A DNA stretch of 64,000 bases from Flagellimonas maritima (GTDB lineage: Bacteria; Bacteroidota; Bacteroidia; Flavobacteriales; Flavobacteriaceae), in contig NZ_CP030104.1 of the NCBI RefSeq assembly GCF_003269425.1, positions 1,917,501-1,981,500 of the forward strand, written 5' to 3'. Of this stretch, positions 9,771-19,292 are shown piece after piece. Below the pieces are notes generated by a model. That model had not been told where the DNA came from. It did not search any database and worked only from the letters and a program-made list of their open reading frames with translations. The first letter of the stretch is position 1. Each line of letters opens with the position of its first letter. Position numbers and translations under genes: made by a program.

Positions 9771-10169
9771 TCATTGATCTGTTTTTTGATTGCGTTGCAA
9801 GTATTCTTTGTAAGCTTGTTCGCCTTCTTCTTTCCAAAATTGATCGTAATGTTGCCACTGGGAGTATTCTTTTTTGGAGTCACAAAACCTTTTTAGTTTA
9901 TTTTGGTGTTTGTTTTTAGAACCCCTTCCTTTAGGGGACTTATCACCAAATCCAAACAAGATTTTTGCTAGGACGAGAAGCCCAATAGCTTGCCAGTAAC
10001 TAATAACGACCAATCCAAAAAGTTCTGGCATTAGCCAGTTCCATAAAAGCATGAATGCATAGCCCATTAAAAAAATGAATATGATTCCAAGGAGGATCAT
10101 AAAAAATATCTTGAATCCTTTGGTCACATATTTTTCAACTTTTCTTTCGTATTTATCTCTTCTATCCAT
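9771..10169 (-). CDS. Small membrane protein following the ECF sigma gene
   Basis: 132 residues. Basic N-terminus (MDRRDKYERKVEKYVTKG), then two hydrophobic segments at about residues 19-45 and 50-72, then a charged tail with aromatic residues (SQWQHYDQFWKEEGEQAYKE). It begins 11 bp after the sigma factor stop, so it is co-transcribed. By position it may modulate the sigma factor, but it has no recognisable anti-sigma domain and I do not recognise the family. An overlapping reading frame at 9595-9858 is taken as a shadow. The stretch 9595-9770 downstream shows no gene. Confidence 0.75.
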   Translation of the reverse strand: MDRRDKYERKVEKYVTKGFKIFFMILLGIIFIFLMGYAFMLLWNWLMPELFGLVVISYWQAIGLLVLAKILFGFGDKSPKGRGSKNKHQNKLKRFCDSKKEYSQWQHYDQFWKEEGEQAYKEYLQRNQKTDQ

Positions 10170-10180
10170 AATTTTTCTTT

Positions 10181-10723
10181 TTATTTTCTTTTTATTTTCT
10201 CCAGTTCTAATTTTTTTGATAATAAGGACAGCGCTCGATGCCTTCTTGACATTAAAGTGCCTTGGGGAATATTGGTTTGCTCAGAAATTTCCCTATAGGA
10301 ATATCCTTCAAAATCGATAGCTATGATAATATCGCGGTATTCCGGTCTTAGACTTTTAATTGCGACTTTTAGTGCAATTTTCAAAGTTTCTGAATAAGGG
10401 TCGTCCGCATTGCCATAAAATAATTCTGCAAAATCTTCCCATTGCTTTTCAATTTCGTCGCTGTCTTCCACATTATTTTTTTTGGTTCGCATAATATCAA
10501 TGATTCTGTTTTTAATGGCATTGTAAACGAATCCGGCAATATTATTTATTGGTGAAGCTTCTTCTGACCTTGAAAATACTCTTAGCGCAACATCTTGAAT
10601 AATATCTTCCGCATCACGCTCCGTGGTGTCCGTAATTTTTGAATGCACGTACCCTCGCAAAGAATTATATTCTTCATCAAAAAAAGCCGTAAGTTTCTTA
10701 TAATTCTCTTTATTGGAAACCAT
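10181..10723 (-). CDS. ECF-type RNA polymerase sigma factor
   Basis: 180 residues. Region 2 is seen as AEDIIQDVALRVF and the following helix with NRIIDIMR; region 4 as LRPEYRDIIIAIDFEGYSYREISEQ followed by IPQGTLMSRRHRALSLLSKKL. A longer linker than usual carries an acidic stretch (NNVEDSDEIEKQWEDF). Normal length for the family. Upstream of the co-transcribed membrane protein at 9771; divergent from the prenyl synthase. Target promoters cannot be inferred. Confidence 0.93.
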   Translation of the reverse strand: MVSNKENYKKLTAFFDEEYNSLRGYVHSKITDTTERDAEDIIQDVALRVFSRSEEASPINNIAGFVYNAIKNRIIDIMRTKKNNVEDSDEIEKQWEDFAELFYGNADDPYSETLKIALKVAIKSLRPEYRDIIIAIDFEGYSYREISEQTNIPQGTLMSRRHRALSLLSKKLELEKIKRK

Positions 10724-10808
10724 TCAAATAAGCTGTTTGCTATCTTCAATCATAAAGACGAAGGTTTTCAAATCTATTGCGTTTTTTCAGATAAACTTTT
10801 TTCAAATT

Positions 10809-10840
10809 TTGCTAAACTTGATTTATTGACAGTATTTTTG
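10809..10840 (+). promoter_or_regulatory. Promoter of the polyprenyl synthase gene
   Basis: TTG at 10809-10811 and TATTTTTG at 10833-10840 are 21 bp apart. The -7 box ends only 4 bp before the ATG at 10845, so the transcript would be leaderless if this promoter and this start codon are both right. Confidence 0.55.
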
Positions 10841-10844
10841 AGTT

Positions 10845-11828
10845 ATGACGAATCCGAAATCAATAAACCAGTACAGGGCACTGTTCGTTTCCCATTTAGA
10901 GGGACAAATCAAACTTAAAGAACCAGAAAACCTATATGAACCTATAATATATATACTCGGTTTGGGCGGGAAGCGTTTACGCCCTGTTTTGACCTTAATG
11001 TCCGCAGAGCTATTTGGAAGTAACACAATGAATGCGATGAATGCGGCCATGGCAGTTGAGATGTTCCACAATTTTTCCTTGGTACATGATGATATTATGG
11101 ATGATGCCCCACTAAGAAGAGGAAAAACTACAGTTCATGAAAAGTGGGACATAAATACAGGTATTTTGTCCGGGGATGCCATGCTCATCAAATCCTATCA
11201 ATTTTTTGAATCTTATCCTCTCGAAGTCTTCAAGGAACTTACCTCTTTGTTCAGCCAAACCGCTATTGAAGTATGCGAAGGACAACAGTACGATGTGGAC
11301 TTTGAAACTAGGGAAGATGTAACCATTTTGGAGTACTTAAAGATGATAGCCTACAAAACGGCCGTTTTGGTAGCTACTGCTATGAAAATGGGTGCTATTG
11401 TCGCCAATGCTCCAGAAAAAGACGCTGATGCTATATATGATTTTGGTAAAAACTTGGGTCTCGCTTTCCAATTACAAGATGATTATTTGGATGCTTTTGG
11501 CAATCCCGAAACTTTTGGAAAACAGGTAGGGGGGGATATTATAGAAAATAAAAAGACATTTCTTTTTTTAAAATCACTGGAGCTGGGTAAAAAAGAACAA
11601 AAAGAGGCTCTTATGCATCTATATTCAATCAAACCGGAAGATTCCGATACCAAAGTGGAAACCGTGAAAACAATTTTTAAGGAAAGCGGGGCAGTTGAAG
11701 AAACCAAAGCAGCAATTCATGAATATACAGAAAGGGCTTTCAGCGCCTTGGAGATGGTAAATATTTCAAAGCCCAACAAGCTTGTTTTAAGGGAATTTGG
11801 AAAAAATCTGATGGGGCGAACAGTTTAG
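10845..11828 (+). CDS. Polyprenyl diphosphate synthase (trans-isoprenyl)
   Basis: 327 residues. Chain-elongating prenyltransferase that condenses allylic diphosphates with isopentenyl diphosphate. Both aspartate-rich motifs are present: LVHDDIMDDAPLRRGK (first) and LQDDYLDAFGN (second); GLGGKRLRPVL matches the conserved N-terminal substrate-binding motif. Length fits octaprenyl- or geranylgeranyl-type enzymes. It converges on a lycopene cyclase gene with a 4-bp overlap, so a supply role for carotenoids or for menaquinone side chains is reasonable; product length cannot be read reliably from sequence. Confidence 0.93.
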   Translation: MTNPKSINQYRALFVSHLEGQIKLKEPENLYEPIIYILGLGGKRLRPVLTLMSAELFGSNTMNAMNAAMAVEMFHNFSLVHDDIMDDAPLRRGKTTVHEKWDINTGILSGDAMLIKSYQFFESYPLEVFKELTSLFSQTAIEVCEGQQYDVDFETREDVTILEYLKMIAYKTAVLVATAMKMGAIVANAPEKDADAIYDFGKNLGLAFQLQDDYLDAFGNPETFGKQVGGDIIENKKTFLFLKSLELGKKEQKEALMHLYSIKPEDSDTKVETVKTIFKESGAVEETKAAIHEYTERAFSALEMVNISKPNKLVLREFGKNLMGRTV

Positions 11829-12967
11829 AACAGCCTTTTGAACAAGGCTTTGACAAATGGCAGTGGTTTTGGAGCTGACATTATAAGAAGGTCCTCCCAA
11901 AAGCTGGTTTCATTGTCCAAGAATTTAAAGATGAGTTGTGGCTTTCTTTTTTTGAACAACGATTCAAATATGGATTGTCCTAAATGATTGGTCCTATAAA
12001 GAATGTCCAAAAGCAATAAATCGTAAAACCAAAACTTATCCTTTTTATGAAACTGGGACAATGGCCTGTTCTTTTTCAAATGCACTATCAGAGCATCCAC
12101 TTTTTTGCTTGTGTTGTAAAATGTAAAACCTGTGCTTGGTTTTGCCCAACCTCCTGCGATACCAATATTCATTACGCTGTCAGAATTATGTTGGTGAAAT
12201 TCATAACAGGTCATGGGAATATTTCCGTGTTCTTTTTCTAAAATAGTATAATTAGGACAGTCTAGTTTATTTTCTATATAATCCAGAATTCCTTCCTCAT
12301 ATTCTGAATGTTCAAGAGGAGCTTCAGAAAATAAGGTATATTCCAAAAGTGCTTCATTTTTTGAAAAAGGCAATATGTACATAAAACGCGTATTCCCTTT
12401 CTGGGGAATTGAAAAGTCCATGAAGGTAGCTTCATCAGGATTAAAAATAGTATTATCCGTCTTTATGAACCATCCCAAAAAATGCTGTTGCAGTACAGGA
12501 TATTTTTTTTGACTCTGAACTTTCGTATAGTCAAAAATGCTATTAAAAATAATTTTACCGGAATAGCTTTTAGTTTGTGTCGATACAATCCCTCCATTTC
12601 CGTTTTCCCGTATATCTGTAACATGGTCTTTTATCCAAGTAATATTGGGAGAGGCCTTTACAATTTTTATGTAATGATTATAGAAATCGATTCCCCTGAG
12701 CATTTTATAGCTGTAAGGTTCTATTGATTTGGAAAGTCTCAATTTTTTGCCCGCAAAATAAATCTTTGACCATTTTTTATATAAAAGATGATCAAATTTA
12801 CCGTCACCTTTTTCCCAAAAACACCAAGTTCGGTCATTTTTGGTCTTATCATCTTTATCCAGAATAAGGATAGACTTTGATTTGAAGAAATCATCACTGG
12901 CAAAAGTATGGGCCAATAACAAACCTGAAGCTCCTCCACCAATAATGATATAATCGTAGTTGGGCAT
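11825..12967 (-). CDS. crtY: Lycopene beta-cyclase (CrtY type)
   Basis: 380 residues. FAD/NAD(P)-binding start YDYIIIGGGASGLLLAHTF, then NDRTWCFWE, the typical CrtY motif after the first beta-alpha-beta unit, and GIAGGWAKPSTGFTFYNTSK in the C-terminal half, a conserved cyclase motif. Converts the psi ends of lycopene to beta-ionone rings, leading to beta-carotene and, in flavobacteria, zeaxanthin. The rest of the crt genes are not in the window. It overlaps the prenyl synthase tail-to-tail by 4 bp. Confidence 0.92.
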   Translation of the reverse strand: MPNYDYIIIGGGASGLLLAHTFASDDFFKSKSILILDKDDKTKNDRTWCFWEKGDGKFDHLLYKKWSKIYFAGKKLRLSKSIEPYSYKMLRGIDFYNHYIKIVKASPNITWIKDHVTDIRENGNGGIVSTQTKSYSGKIIFNSIFDYTKVQSQKKYPVLQQHFLGWFIKTDNTIFNPDEATFMDFSIPQKGNTRFMYILPFSKNEALLEYTLFSEAPLEHSEYEEGILDYIENKLDCPNYTILEKEHGNIPMTCYEFHQHNSDSVMNIGIAGGWAKPSTGFTFYNTSKKVDALIVHLKKNRPLSQFHKKDKFWFYDLLLLDILYRTNHLGQSIFESLFKKRKPQLIFKFLDNETSFWEDLLIMSAPKPLPFVKALFKRLF

Positions 12968-12995
12968 TGATCAAAAATAAGGAATGTAAAATAGT

Positions 12996-13298
12996 TTATT
13001 CCGTAAAGACCTCATAGTGCTTTACTTTTTCTTCAAACTCAAGTAGATAGTCTTTATCTTGTGGATAGTATTTTGCTATTTCATAATCATTGCCTGCAAA
13101 ATTTTTGATCGCTTCAAGACTTGTCCAATATGTTATTAAATGAAAATGGGCAATACCTTCTTCTATTCTTCGCAAAAAAGAAAGTTTTACAAAACCTTCG
13201 GTGCTACTATAGTCGGGTATTGCCTTTAATTTCATGAAAGATGTATACGCTTCATAGTGTTCCGCTTTAGTTGTTCCGTGCCAAATCCTTGCAATCAT
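12996..13298 (-). CDS. Small ABM-like (antibiotic biosynthesis monooxygenase-fold) protein
   Basis: 100 residues starting MIARIWHGTTKAEHYEAY. The pattern of a beta strand with WHG, a helix, and the segment HFHLITYWTSLEAIKNFAGND followed by YYPQDKDYLL is typical of dimeric alpha/beta-barrel (ABM/DUF4286-like) stand-alone domains. Ends 28 bp before crtY, same strand, so probably one transcript. True substrate unknown; a heme- or quinone-acting role seen in some relatives is not implied. Confidence 0.75.
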   Translation of the reverse strand: MIARIWHGTTKAEHYEAYTSFMKLKAIPDYSSTEGFVKLSFLRRIEEGIAHFHLITYWTSLEAIKNFAGNDYEIAKYYPQDKDYLLEFEEKVKHYEVFTE

Positions 13299-13472
13299 GG
13301 GCCAATTATTTATTGTTGGTCTTTATATGACAATATTATAATTAAAGATTAGGATTTATGGGGATTCTTACTGGGAAAAAAATTAACACTACCTACTTTC
13401 TATACTTAGTTCATTTAATATATAATCAATAAATAGGTTTATGCATTGCTATAATTATATGCAGCAACAATA

Positions 13473-13520
13473 TTTAGACATATCTAAAAATATGTTTTTA
13501 TGAATAAAAACGTATTTTTG
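13473..13520 (+). promoter_or_regulatory. Two palindromes and -7 box before DtxR-type gene
   Basis: TTTAGA-CATA-TCTAAA at 13473-13488 is a perfect inverted repeat. Right beside it are 16-bp arms at 13486-13501 and 13504-13519 (AAAAATATGTTTTTAT against ATAAAAACGTATTTTT, one mismatch, 2-bp centre). The second palindrome contains a TATTTTTG -7 box (13513-13520), giving a start near 13526 and a leader of about 9 nt. Both are good candidates for a metal-responsive operator controlling the gene pair. Confidence 0.65.
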
Positions 13521-13534
13521 GAAAAACTAGTTGT

Positions 13535-14191
13535 GTGACACGTTCAGAGGAGAATTATATAAAAACAATTTTTCATTTGGGAGGGAATAATAGTGAATTG
13601 GTCGCTACCAACTCAATTGCGGAACAGATGAAAACTAAACCATCTTCTGTAACGGATATGGCCAAAAAACTGGCAGAAAAAAATTTGATAAACTACGTTC
13701 CGTACCAAGGGGTTTCCCTAACTAGTTTTGGAAAGAAGACCGCTCTCTCCATTATTAGAAAACATAGATTATGGGAGGTGTTTCTCGTTAAAAAGTTGGA
13801 CTTTTCATGGGATGAAGTTCATGAAGTTGCAGAACAGTTGGAACACATTAAAAGTGAAAAATTAATAGACAAAATAGATGAGCTTTTAGAATTTCCAAAG
13901 TATGATCCCCATGGAGATCCCATTCCGAGCAAGGATGGAAAATTTATGGAAAGGGACAAACAATTACTCAGCGAGATGCCTTTGAACATAAAAGCTGTCT
14001 GTGTAGGTGTAAAAGATACATCGACTACTTTTTTAAAATTTTTGGACAAAAATAAAATTGCTCTGGGAAACACTATGACTGTGTTGGAAAAAGAGGATTT
14101 TGATGATTCCCTTCATATAAAAATGGAAGAAAAAGAGTTCCATATATCACATCAGATAGCATCCAATCTTTATGTAAAAAAGCACGACTAA
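13535..14191 (+). CDS. DtxR/MntR-family metal-dependent repressor
   Basis: 218 residues. Winged-helix start TRSEENYIKTIFHL, then TNSIAEQMKTKPSSVTDMAKKL, metal-binding and dimerisation region with WEVFLVKKLDFSWDEVHEVAEQLEHI and DPHGDPIPS, both hallmarks of the family, and a C-terminal FeoA/SH3-like domain from about residue 150. GTG start at 13535 fits the reading frame and the promoter. Stop and the next ATG overlap (TAATGG), so it is coupled to the ZIP transporter, pointing to manganese, zinc or iron homeostasis. Confidence 0.93.
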   Translation: MTRSEENYIKTIFHLGGNNSELVATNSIAEQMKTKPSSVTDMAKKLAEKNLINYVPYQGVSLTSFGKKTALSIIRKHRLWEVFLVKKLDFSWDEVHEVAEQLEHIKSEKLIDKIDELLEFPKYDPHGDPIPSKDGKFMERDKQLLSEMPLNIKAVCVGVKDTSTTFLKFLDKNKIALGNTMTVLEKEDFDDSLHIKMEEKEFHISHQIASNLYVKKHD

Positions 14192-15012
14192 TGGAACAGG
14201 TGATTCAATATTTTGAGCGTATAGATCCTATTTTGGCGGCATTTTATGCTACACTATTTACTTGGGGGCTAACTGCTGCCGGTGCAGCATTGGTCTTTTT
14301 CTTTAAAGGAATGAACCGAGCTTTGTTGGATGGAATGCTTGGTTTTACCGGTGGCGTAATGGTTGCCGCAAGTTTTTGGAGTCTTTTGGCCCCAGGAATC
14401 GAGATGAGTGAAGGAGAGGGTTTTGTAAAAGTAATCCCAGCAGCTGTTGGCTTTTTATTGGGAGCTCTTTTCATTTTCGGATTGGATAAAGTGTTGCCTC
14501 ATTTACACATTAATTTTAAAGAGAGCGAAGCCGAAGGAGTTAAAACACCTTGGCATAGGACAACCTTACTGACCTTGGCTATTACTTTGCACAACATTCC
14601 CGAGGGTTTGGCTGTTGGGGTACTTTTTGGGGGTGTAGCGGCAGGTTTTGATGGCGCAACCATTGGTGGTGCTGTAGCTTTGGCACTAGGGATAGGTCTT
14701 CAAAATTTCCCAGAAGGTTTTGCTGTGGCAATGCCCTTGCGAAGGCAGGGATTGAGCAGAACAAAAAGCTTTATGTTTGGTCAGGCCTCTGCAATGGTAG
14801 AGCCCATTGCGGCAGTTTTGGGAGCTTGGGCAGTTCTTACTTTTGAACCGATCTTGCCCTATGCGCTATCTTTTGCTGCGGGAGCAATGATTTTTGTAGT
14901 GGTAGAGGAAGTAATTCCAGAAACTCAAAGAGATAAATATACTGACATTGCCACAATGGGTTTCATTGGTGGATTCATCATAATGATGATTTTGGATGTA
15001 GGGTTGGGGTAA
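14191..15012 (+). CDS. ZIP-family divalent metal transporter (GufA type)
   Basis: 273 residues, about eight membrane segments. The metal-binding motifs of ZIP proteins are clear: HNIPEGLAVGVLFGG in the fourth segment and NFPEGFAVAMPLRRQG in the fifth. A histidine-containing loop (LPHLHINFKESE) precedes them. Brings Zn, Mn or Fe into the cytoplasm. Overlaps its regulator's stop codon, so the two form one unit. Confidence 0.93.
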   Translation: MEQVIQYFERIDPILAAFYATLFTWGLTAAGAALVFFFKGMNRALLDGMLGFTGGVMVAASFWSLLAPGIEMSEGEGFVKVIPAAVGFLLGALFIFGLDKVLPHLHINFKESEAEGVKTPWHRTTLLTLAITLHNIPEGLAVGVLFGGVAAGFDGATIGGAVALALGIGLQNFPEGFAVAMPLRRQGLSRTKSFMFGQASAMVEPIAAVLGAWAVLTFEPILPYALSFAAGAMIFVVVEEVIPETQRDKYTDIATMGFIGGFIIMMILDVGLG

Positions 15013-15127
15013 AATCATCTTATTCCAATATATATTTCATAAATCTTTAAGACCAATACTTTATCCATTTAAGCACCAATGCCCGCCTGCATTTTTGTAA
15101 GTTCGCAGTACTGACCAATATAGCTTT

Positions 15128-18043
15128 ATGTTTTCCAAATCGCAGCTTTTGTTAGGAACTCTGCTTAGTATGTTTTTTTTGGGTGTACAATCGCAAGAAA
15201 TTCCTAATTCCGAAATCACATCCCTTATACAAAATTTTAAGAAAGACCTCCGTGGACCATACCATAGAATACGATGGTTTTGTAAGGATGGGAGTATCAG
15301 GGAGCCTCGCGACCCATGTCCAGATAGTATTGGTGGTGGAATACAGCATGCAAGCTATAAACCTATAGTTAAAGAATTGGCTGAAAAGAACCGTGTCTAC
15401 CTTGGTGAGATTTTGGCACATACCGATAAGGATAAATTTTGGGATGCCTACAATGCAAACGACCGATTAAAACAATATCAACTGGGCCGTTATTTGGCCA
15501 GTGTTGATGATGGGTGGATTCTTAGAAAAGCCCAATACTATCGCGGAGCTGTACAATCTGAGGATGAAGAAGCTTGGGGCGTTGCATTCTATAAAAAATT
15601 ATTGAAGAATGATGACAATATCAAGGAGTTTTATTATTTGATTCGCCAATCATTACGAGATATACCACATGATGGTGATACCAACCTGGCGCAGGATATG
15701 CGGAGCCAAAGTAAAATTTTGGCGGAAGACTTTCCAAAGTTTATGGACGCTAGAATTAAGATTCATGGCAAGCCAAGTGTGGGTGATATTGAAATGGTAA
15801 AATCCTTTTTGAAAAAATATCAATATGAACTAACGGGAGAACAAAAGAAGACCGCACTGGAGTTGATACAAACACTTGAAGATTTTCATGCTCCTATAGA
15901 TTTCACAAAACTTAAGGTGCAAGTGTTGGAAATGAAGGGCGATGCTATTTTTAAAGATGAATTGTACACCTCTTTGGAAATCATGGAAAAACTTCAGGAG
16001 CCTAAAAATATCATTCCACAAATAGCGGACATACTCTGTAACATTCGCGAAAAAATCTCTGAAGTAAAGAGCAGTACAAATCGGTTGCTTTTATTGGACA
16101 TGAGTGTGGAGCTAGAGGATATTCTACTCAAAAAAAGTCAAGATTGGAAACCTAACACTTTAAAGGGACTATTGGAAAAAATCTATACCCTTTCCTTGGC
16201 GAGCATGGGCACGGGACTTATAGAACTAGAAGAATGGCAAGCCTTGAAAGGAAGGTTACTGCTTCCCGATAATATTTCTAACTTGACCATTGCGGAGCTA
16301 AAGGACTATTTGGTTGCAGCGCGCAGTGTGGTAGAATGGAATGCAGGAATGGTAAAAGCCGTTTATGCGAACGTAGTCAATGACTATATCAAATTTGAAC
16401 CATTGGCCTATGGATTTATAGATGATCGCATACGTTCTTCAGTGAGCTTGGCGCTGGGCGAAAGTGTGAGCGAATTGGGCAATTTCCTGGCGCAGGAATC
16501 ATCCTTGACCAATAAAGTAATGAACATTAATGGCCAATCTGCGATTCGGGGACTTAATCCTGGTTATGCCAAGGGAGAATTAGTGGTGGTAGAGGGCAAT
16601 CCAGAGGAAGTAACCGTTCAGAACGATAAAATTTATATATTTCAAAAACCTCCATCAGATTTAAAGCCCGTAGCAGGAATTATGACCGTTTCTGAAGGAA
16701 ACCTTGTTTCCCATGTGCAACTTTTGGCTCGTAACCTAGGGATTCCAAATGCCGCGCTGTCATCGGATAACCTAAATGCATTGGCAAAATATAATGGCAA
16801 GGAAGTTTTTTATGCTGTGACCGCTTCGGGCAATGTTGTTCTAAAATTGAGTACTGCCATGAATTCCGAAGAGCATAGACTGTTTGCCAACAAACAAAGA
16901 AATACCAACAAGATTACGGTACCTACGGATAAAATTAAAATAGCGCTAAACGAAGTGCTGGACATGCGCAATGTAAGTGCATCGGACTCTGGAAAACTAT
17001 GCGGACCCAAAGCAGCCAATCTTGGGCAGTTGAAGAAAATGTTTCCTGAGCAGGTAGTGGAAGGCCTTGTAATTCCGTTTGGGATTTTTAAGGATCACAT
17101 GAACCAATCAATGCCAGGGACGAACAATTCGTACTGGGATTTTTTGAATATCACCTTTACCAAAGCGGAAACCATGCGAAATAGTGGGACAAAAGAAGAG
17201 GATGTAGAAGAATTTCAGTTGAAGCAATTGAAGGTTTTGGAAGATGCCATTAAAAAAATCGAATTACGTCCAGATTTCGTTAAAGAGCTACAGCAGAAAT
17301 TTGGCTCCGTACTAGGTGGAACAATAGGCGAAGTTCCTGTTTTTTTAAGAAGCGACACCAACATGGAAGATTTAGAGGAATTTACGGGTGCCGGTCTTAA
17401 TCTTACACTGTTCAATGTGCTTTCCGAAGAAAAAATTCTTCAAGGGATTAAGGATGTTTGGGCTTCTCCTTATACGGAAAGAAGTTTTAAATGGCGACAG
17501 CGCTACCTCCTGAATCCAGAAAATGTATACCCTTCAATTCTGATAATTCCAAGTGTAGACGTGGATTATTCAGGTGTAATGATAACCAAAGGAATCAATC
17601 TGGGAACGGACGATGATATCACGGTCGCTTTCAGTAGAGGTGCAGGAGGCGCCGTGGACGGACAATCTGCAGAAACACATTTGATAACAAATTATGGTCA
17701 TACGCTGCTGTCACCATCAAGACAGCCCGATCATATTCGATTGCCTGAATCAGGTGGTGTAAAAAAGCACTATGAAACTTTTGATTCCCTTATTCTTAAC
17801 GAGAAAAATATTGTCGACCTTAGAAATATGGCCAATGATATACGGAAGATACTGCCTGCACAAACGGCTTCAACCTATAAGGGGGCTTATGATGTAGAAC
17901 TGGGATTCAAAAAAGACAAACTGTGGTTATTCCAAATAAGGCCCTTTGTTGAAAACACGAATGCCAAAACATCAGAATACTTGAAAAGCATTACCCCAAA
18001 AATAGATTTTGATAAAAAAATTGCATTGAACACATCAATTTAA
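15128..18043 (+). CDS. Exported PEP-synthase/GWD-like dikinase, two domains
   Basis: 971 residues with a signal peptide (MFSKSQLLLGTLLSMFFLGV, cleavage near QSQ). Residues about 25-465 are a helical region of unknown family. Residues 475-575 form a swivelling phosphohistidine domain: VSEGNLVSHVQLLARNLGIP with the likely phospho-acceptor His529. Residues 620-945 form the nucleotide-binding half of PEP synthase/dikinase enzymes: CGPKAANLGQLKK, FLRSDTNMEDLEEFTGAG (741-758), SRGAGGAVDGQSAETH, and the closing DVELGF...WLFQIRPF (922-940). The order, His domain first and ATP domain last, is that of glucan water dikinases rather than PEP synthase, and there is no C-terminal PEP/pyruvate barrel. An ATP-using dikinase outside the cytoplasm is unusual. 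Followed 4 bp later by a serine hydrolase gene. Confidence 0.85.
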   Translation: MFSKSQLLLGTLLSMFFLGVQSQEIPNSEITSLIQNFKKDLRGPYHRIRWFCKDGSIREPRDPCPDSIGGGIQHASYKPIVKELAEKNRVYLGEILAHTDKDKFWDAYNANDRLKQYQLGRYLASVDDGWILRKAQYYRGAVQSEDEEAWGVAFYKKLLKNDDNIKEFYYLIRQSLRDIPHDGDTNLAQDMRSQSKILAEDFPKFMDARIKIHGKPSVGDIEMVKSFLKKYQYELTGEQKKTALELIQTLEDFHAPIDFTKLKVQVLEMKGDAIFKDELYTSLEIMEKLQEPKNIIPQIADILCNIREKISEVKSSTNRLLLLDMSVELEDILLKKSQDWKPNTLKGLLEKIYTLSLASMGTGLIELEEWQALKGRLLLPDNISNLTIAELKDYLVAARSVVEWNAGMVKAVYANVVNDYIKFEPLAYGFIDDRIRSSVSLALGESVSELGNFLAQESSLTNKVMNINGQSAIRGLNPGYAKGELVVVEGNPEEVTVQNDKIYIFQKPPSDLKPVAGIMTVSEGNLVSHVQLLARNLGIPNAALSSDNLNALAKYNGKEVFYAVTASGNVVLKLSTAMNSEEHRLFANKQRNTNKITVPTDKIKIALNEVLDMRNVSASDSGKLCGPKAANLGQLKKMFPEQVVEGLVIPFGIFKDHMNQSMPGTNNSYWDFLNITFTKAETMRNSGTKEEDVEEFQLKQLKVLEDAIKKIELRPDFVKELQQKFGSVLGGTIGEVPVFLRSDTNMEDLEEFTGAGLNLTLFNVLSEEKILQGIKDVWASPYTERSFKWRQRYLLNPENVYPSILIIPSVDVDYSGVMITKGINLGTDDDITVAFSRGAGGAVDGQSAETHLITNYGHTLLSPSRQPDHIRLPESGGVKKHYETFDSLILNEKNIVDLRNMANDIRKILPAQTASTYKGAYDVELGFKKDKLWLFQIRPFVENTNAKTSEYLKSITPKIDFDKKIALNTSI

Positions 18044-18047
18044 ACAC

Positions 18048-19292
18048 ATGAAAATAGCATATAAAATTATCCTGCCCATTGTTCTGATAGTCGTATTGGG
18101 TTTTTCCAAATACCCTATAGATGGGTATGAACGTACAGGTATTTCAAGGCTTTTGCCCATAGCTAAAATGCTGGCGGATAGTATAGATTATAACCGTATA
18201 CCTGTAGGAGCATACAAAAGGGTAAGTGAAATCAAACTTAATCTTCTCGGAAGAAAAAATGACAGTTTGAGCACTTTATTACAGGAAGACGAGGAATTAT
18301 CGGAAAAAATGAGACGTCTTTTTCCAGGGTCAGGATATTCGGCTACCGTCATGGATATCAGTAACCCGGATTCGTTGCGATATATGGGCTACAGGGAGAA
18401 TGTAGGTTATCAACCAGGCAGCGTTGGAAAATTGGCGGTACTCGTAGCACTTTTTGACCAATTGGCAAAATTGTGTCCTGAAGATTTTGAGCAACGAATG
18501 GTAATTTTGAGGAATAGAAAGGTTGCATCTGATATTTGGGGAACTGGAGACCACCATACCGTTCCTGTTTATGATGCCAAAAAGGAAGACGTTACCCGAA
18601 GAAGAGTCGTTGCAAAAGATACTTTCTCACTTTTTGAATGGGCAGACCATATGGTTTCCGTAAGTAATAATGGTGCAGCCAGTGTAGTTTATAGAGAAGC
18701 TCTGCTCATGGCAGGATTGGGAGAAGATTATTTGACCCTTACCGAAGATGGAGCCAATAAGTTTTTTGAAGAAACCCCACGCGACTCCCTGACCGACCTT
18801 GCAAACGAAATCGTAAACGAACCTTTGCGCGTATTGGGTATAACAGAAGACGAATGGCGATTGGGTGGATTCTTTACCCGAGGTCCTGGAAAATATGTGG
18901 GCAGAAAAGGTGGTAGTATCGGCACTCCCGTAGGCCTTATGAAGTTTTTAGTGCAATTGGAACAGGGCAACGTAATTGATGAAGCCTCCAGTTTGGAAAT
19001 GAAGCGTTTAATGTACTTAACAGATCGAAGGATACGATATGCACACTCAAGTAGGTTGGACAGTGCAGCGGTATATTTTAAATCAGGAAGTTTTTATAAA
19101 TGCGACCGAAACAAAAATCCCAATTGTGGGGATTATGCAGGTAACGTGTTCAACTATATGAATTCTGTCATTATAGTGGAACACCCGGATGATGCCAAGT
19201 ATATTGTTTGTCTTATGACCAACGTGCTTAATAAGAATTCTGCGGGAGCACACATGTATCTAGCATCGGCGATAGATGAAATTATGCACTGA
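18048..19292 (+). CDS. Class A beta-lactamase-fold serine hydrolase
   Basis: 414 residues with an N-terminal membrane or signal segment (MKIAYKIILPIVLIVVLGFS). The three active-site motifs of the beta-lactamase/transpeptidase fold are present: SVGK with Ser125 and Lys128, SNN at 206-208, and KSG at 345-347. I do not see the Glu166-containing omega loop of true class A beta-lactamases, so peptidoglycan or another amide/ester substrate is as likely as beta-lactams. It is the second gene of the dikinase operon and overlaps the convergent transporter gene by 11 bp. A paralogue with the same three motifs lies at 22132-23043. Confidence 0.82.
   Translation: MKIAYKIILPIVLIVVLGFSKYPIDGYERTGISRLLPIAKMLADSIDYNRIPVGAYKRVSEIKLNLLGRKNDSLSTLLQEDEELSEKMRRLFPGSGYSATVMDISNPDSLRYMGYRENVGYQPGSVGKLAVLVALFDQLAKLCPEDFEQRMVILRNRKVASDIWGTGDHHTVPVYDAKKEDVTRRRVVAKDTFSLFEWADHMVSVSNNGAASVVYREALLMAGLGEDYLTLTEDGANKFFEETPRDSLTDLANEIVNEPLRVLGITEDEWRLGGFFTRGPGKYVGRKGGSIGTPVGLMKFLVQLEQGNVIDEASSLEMKRLMYLTDRRIRYAHSSRLDSAAVYFKSGSFYKCDRNKNPNCGDYAGNVFNYMNSVIIVEHPDDAKYIVCLMTNVLNKNSAGAHMYLASAIDEIMH

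Noticed and set aside
9595..9858. 87-codon minus-strand frame after the TetR promoter
   Set aside because: It overlaps the better membrane-protein gene at 9771-10169, is arginine-rich in an atypical way and shows no motif.
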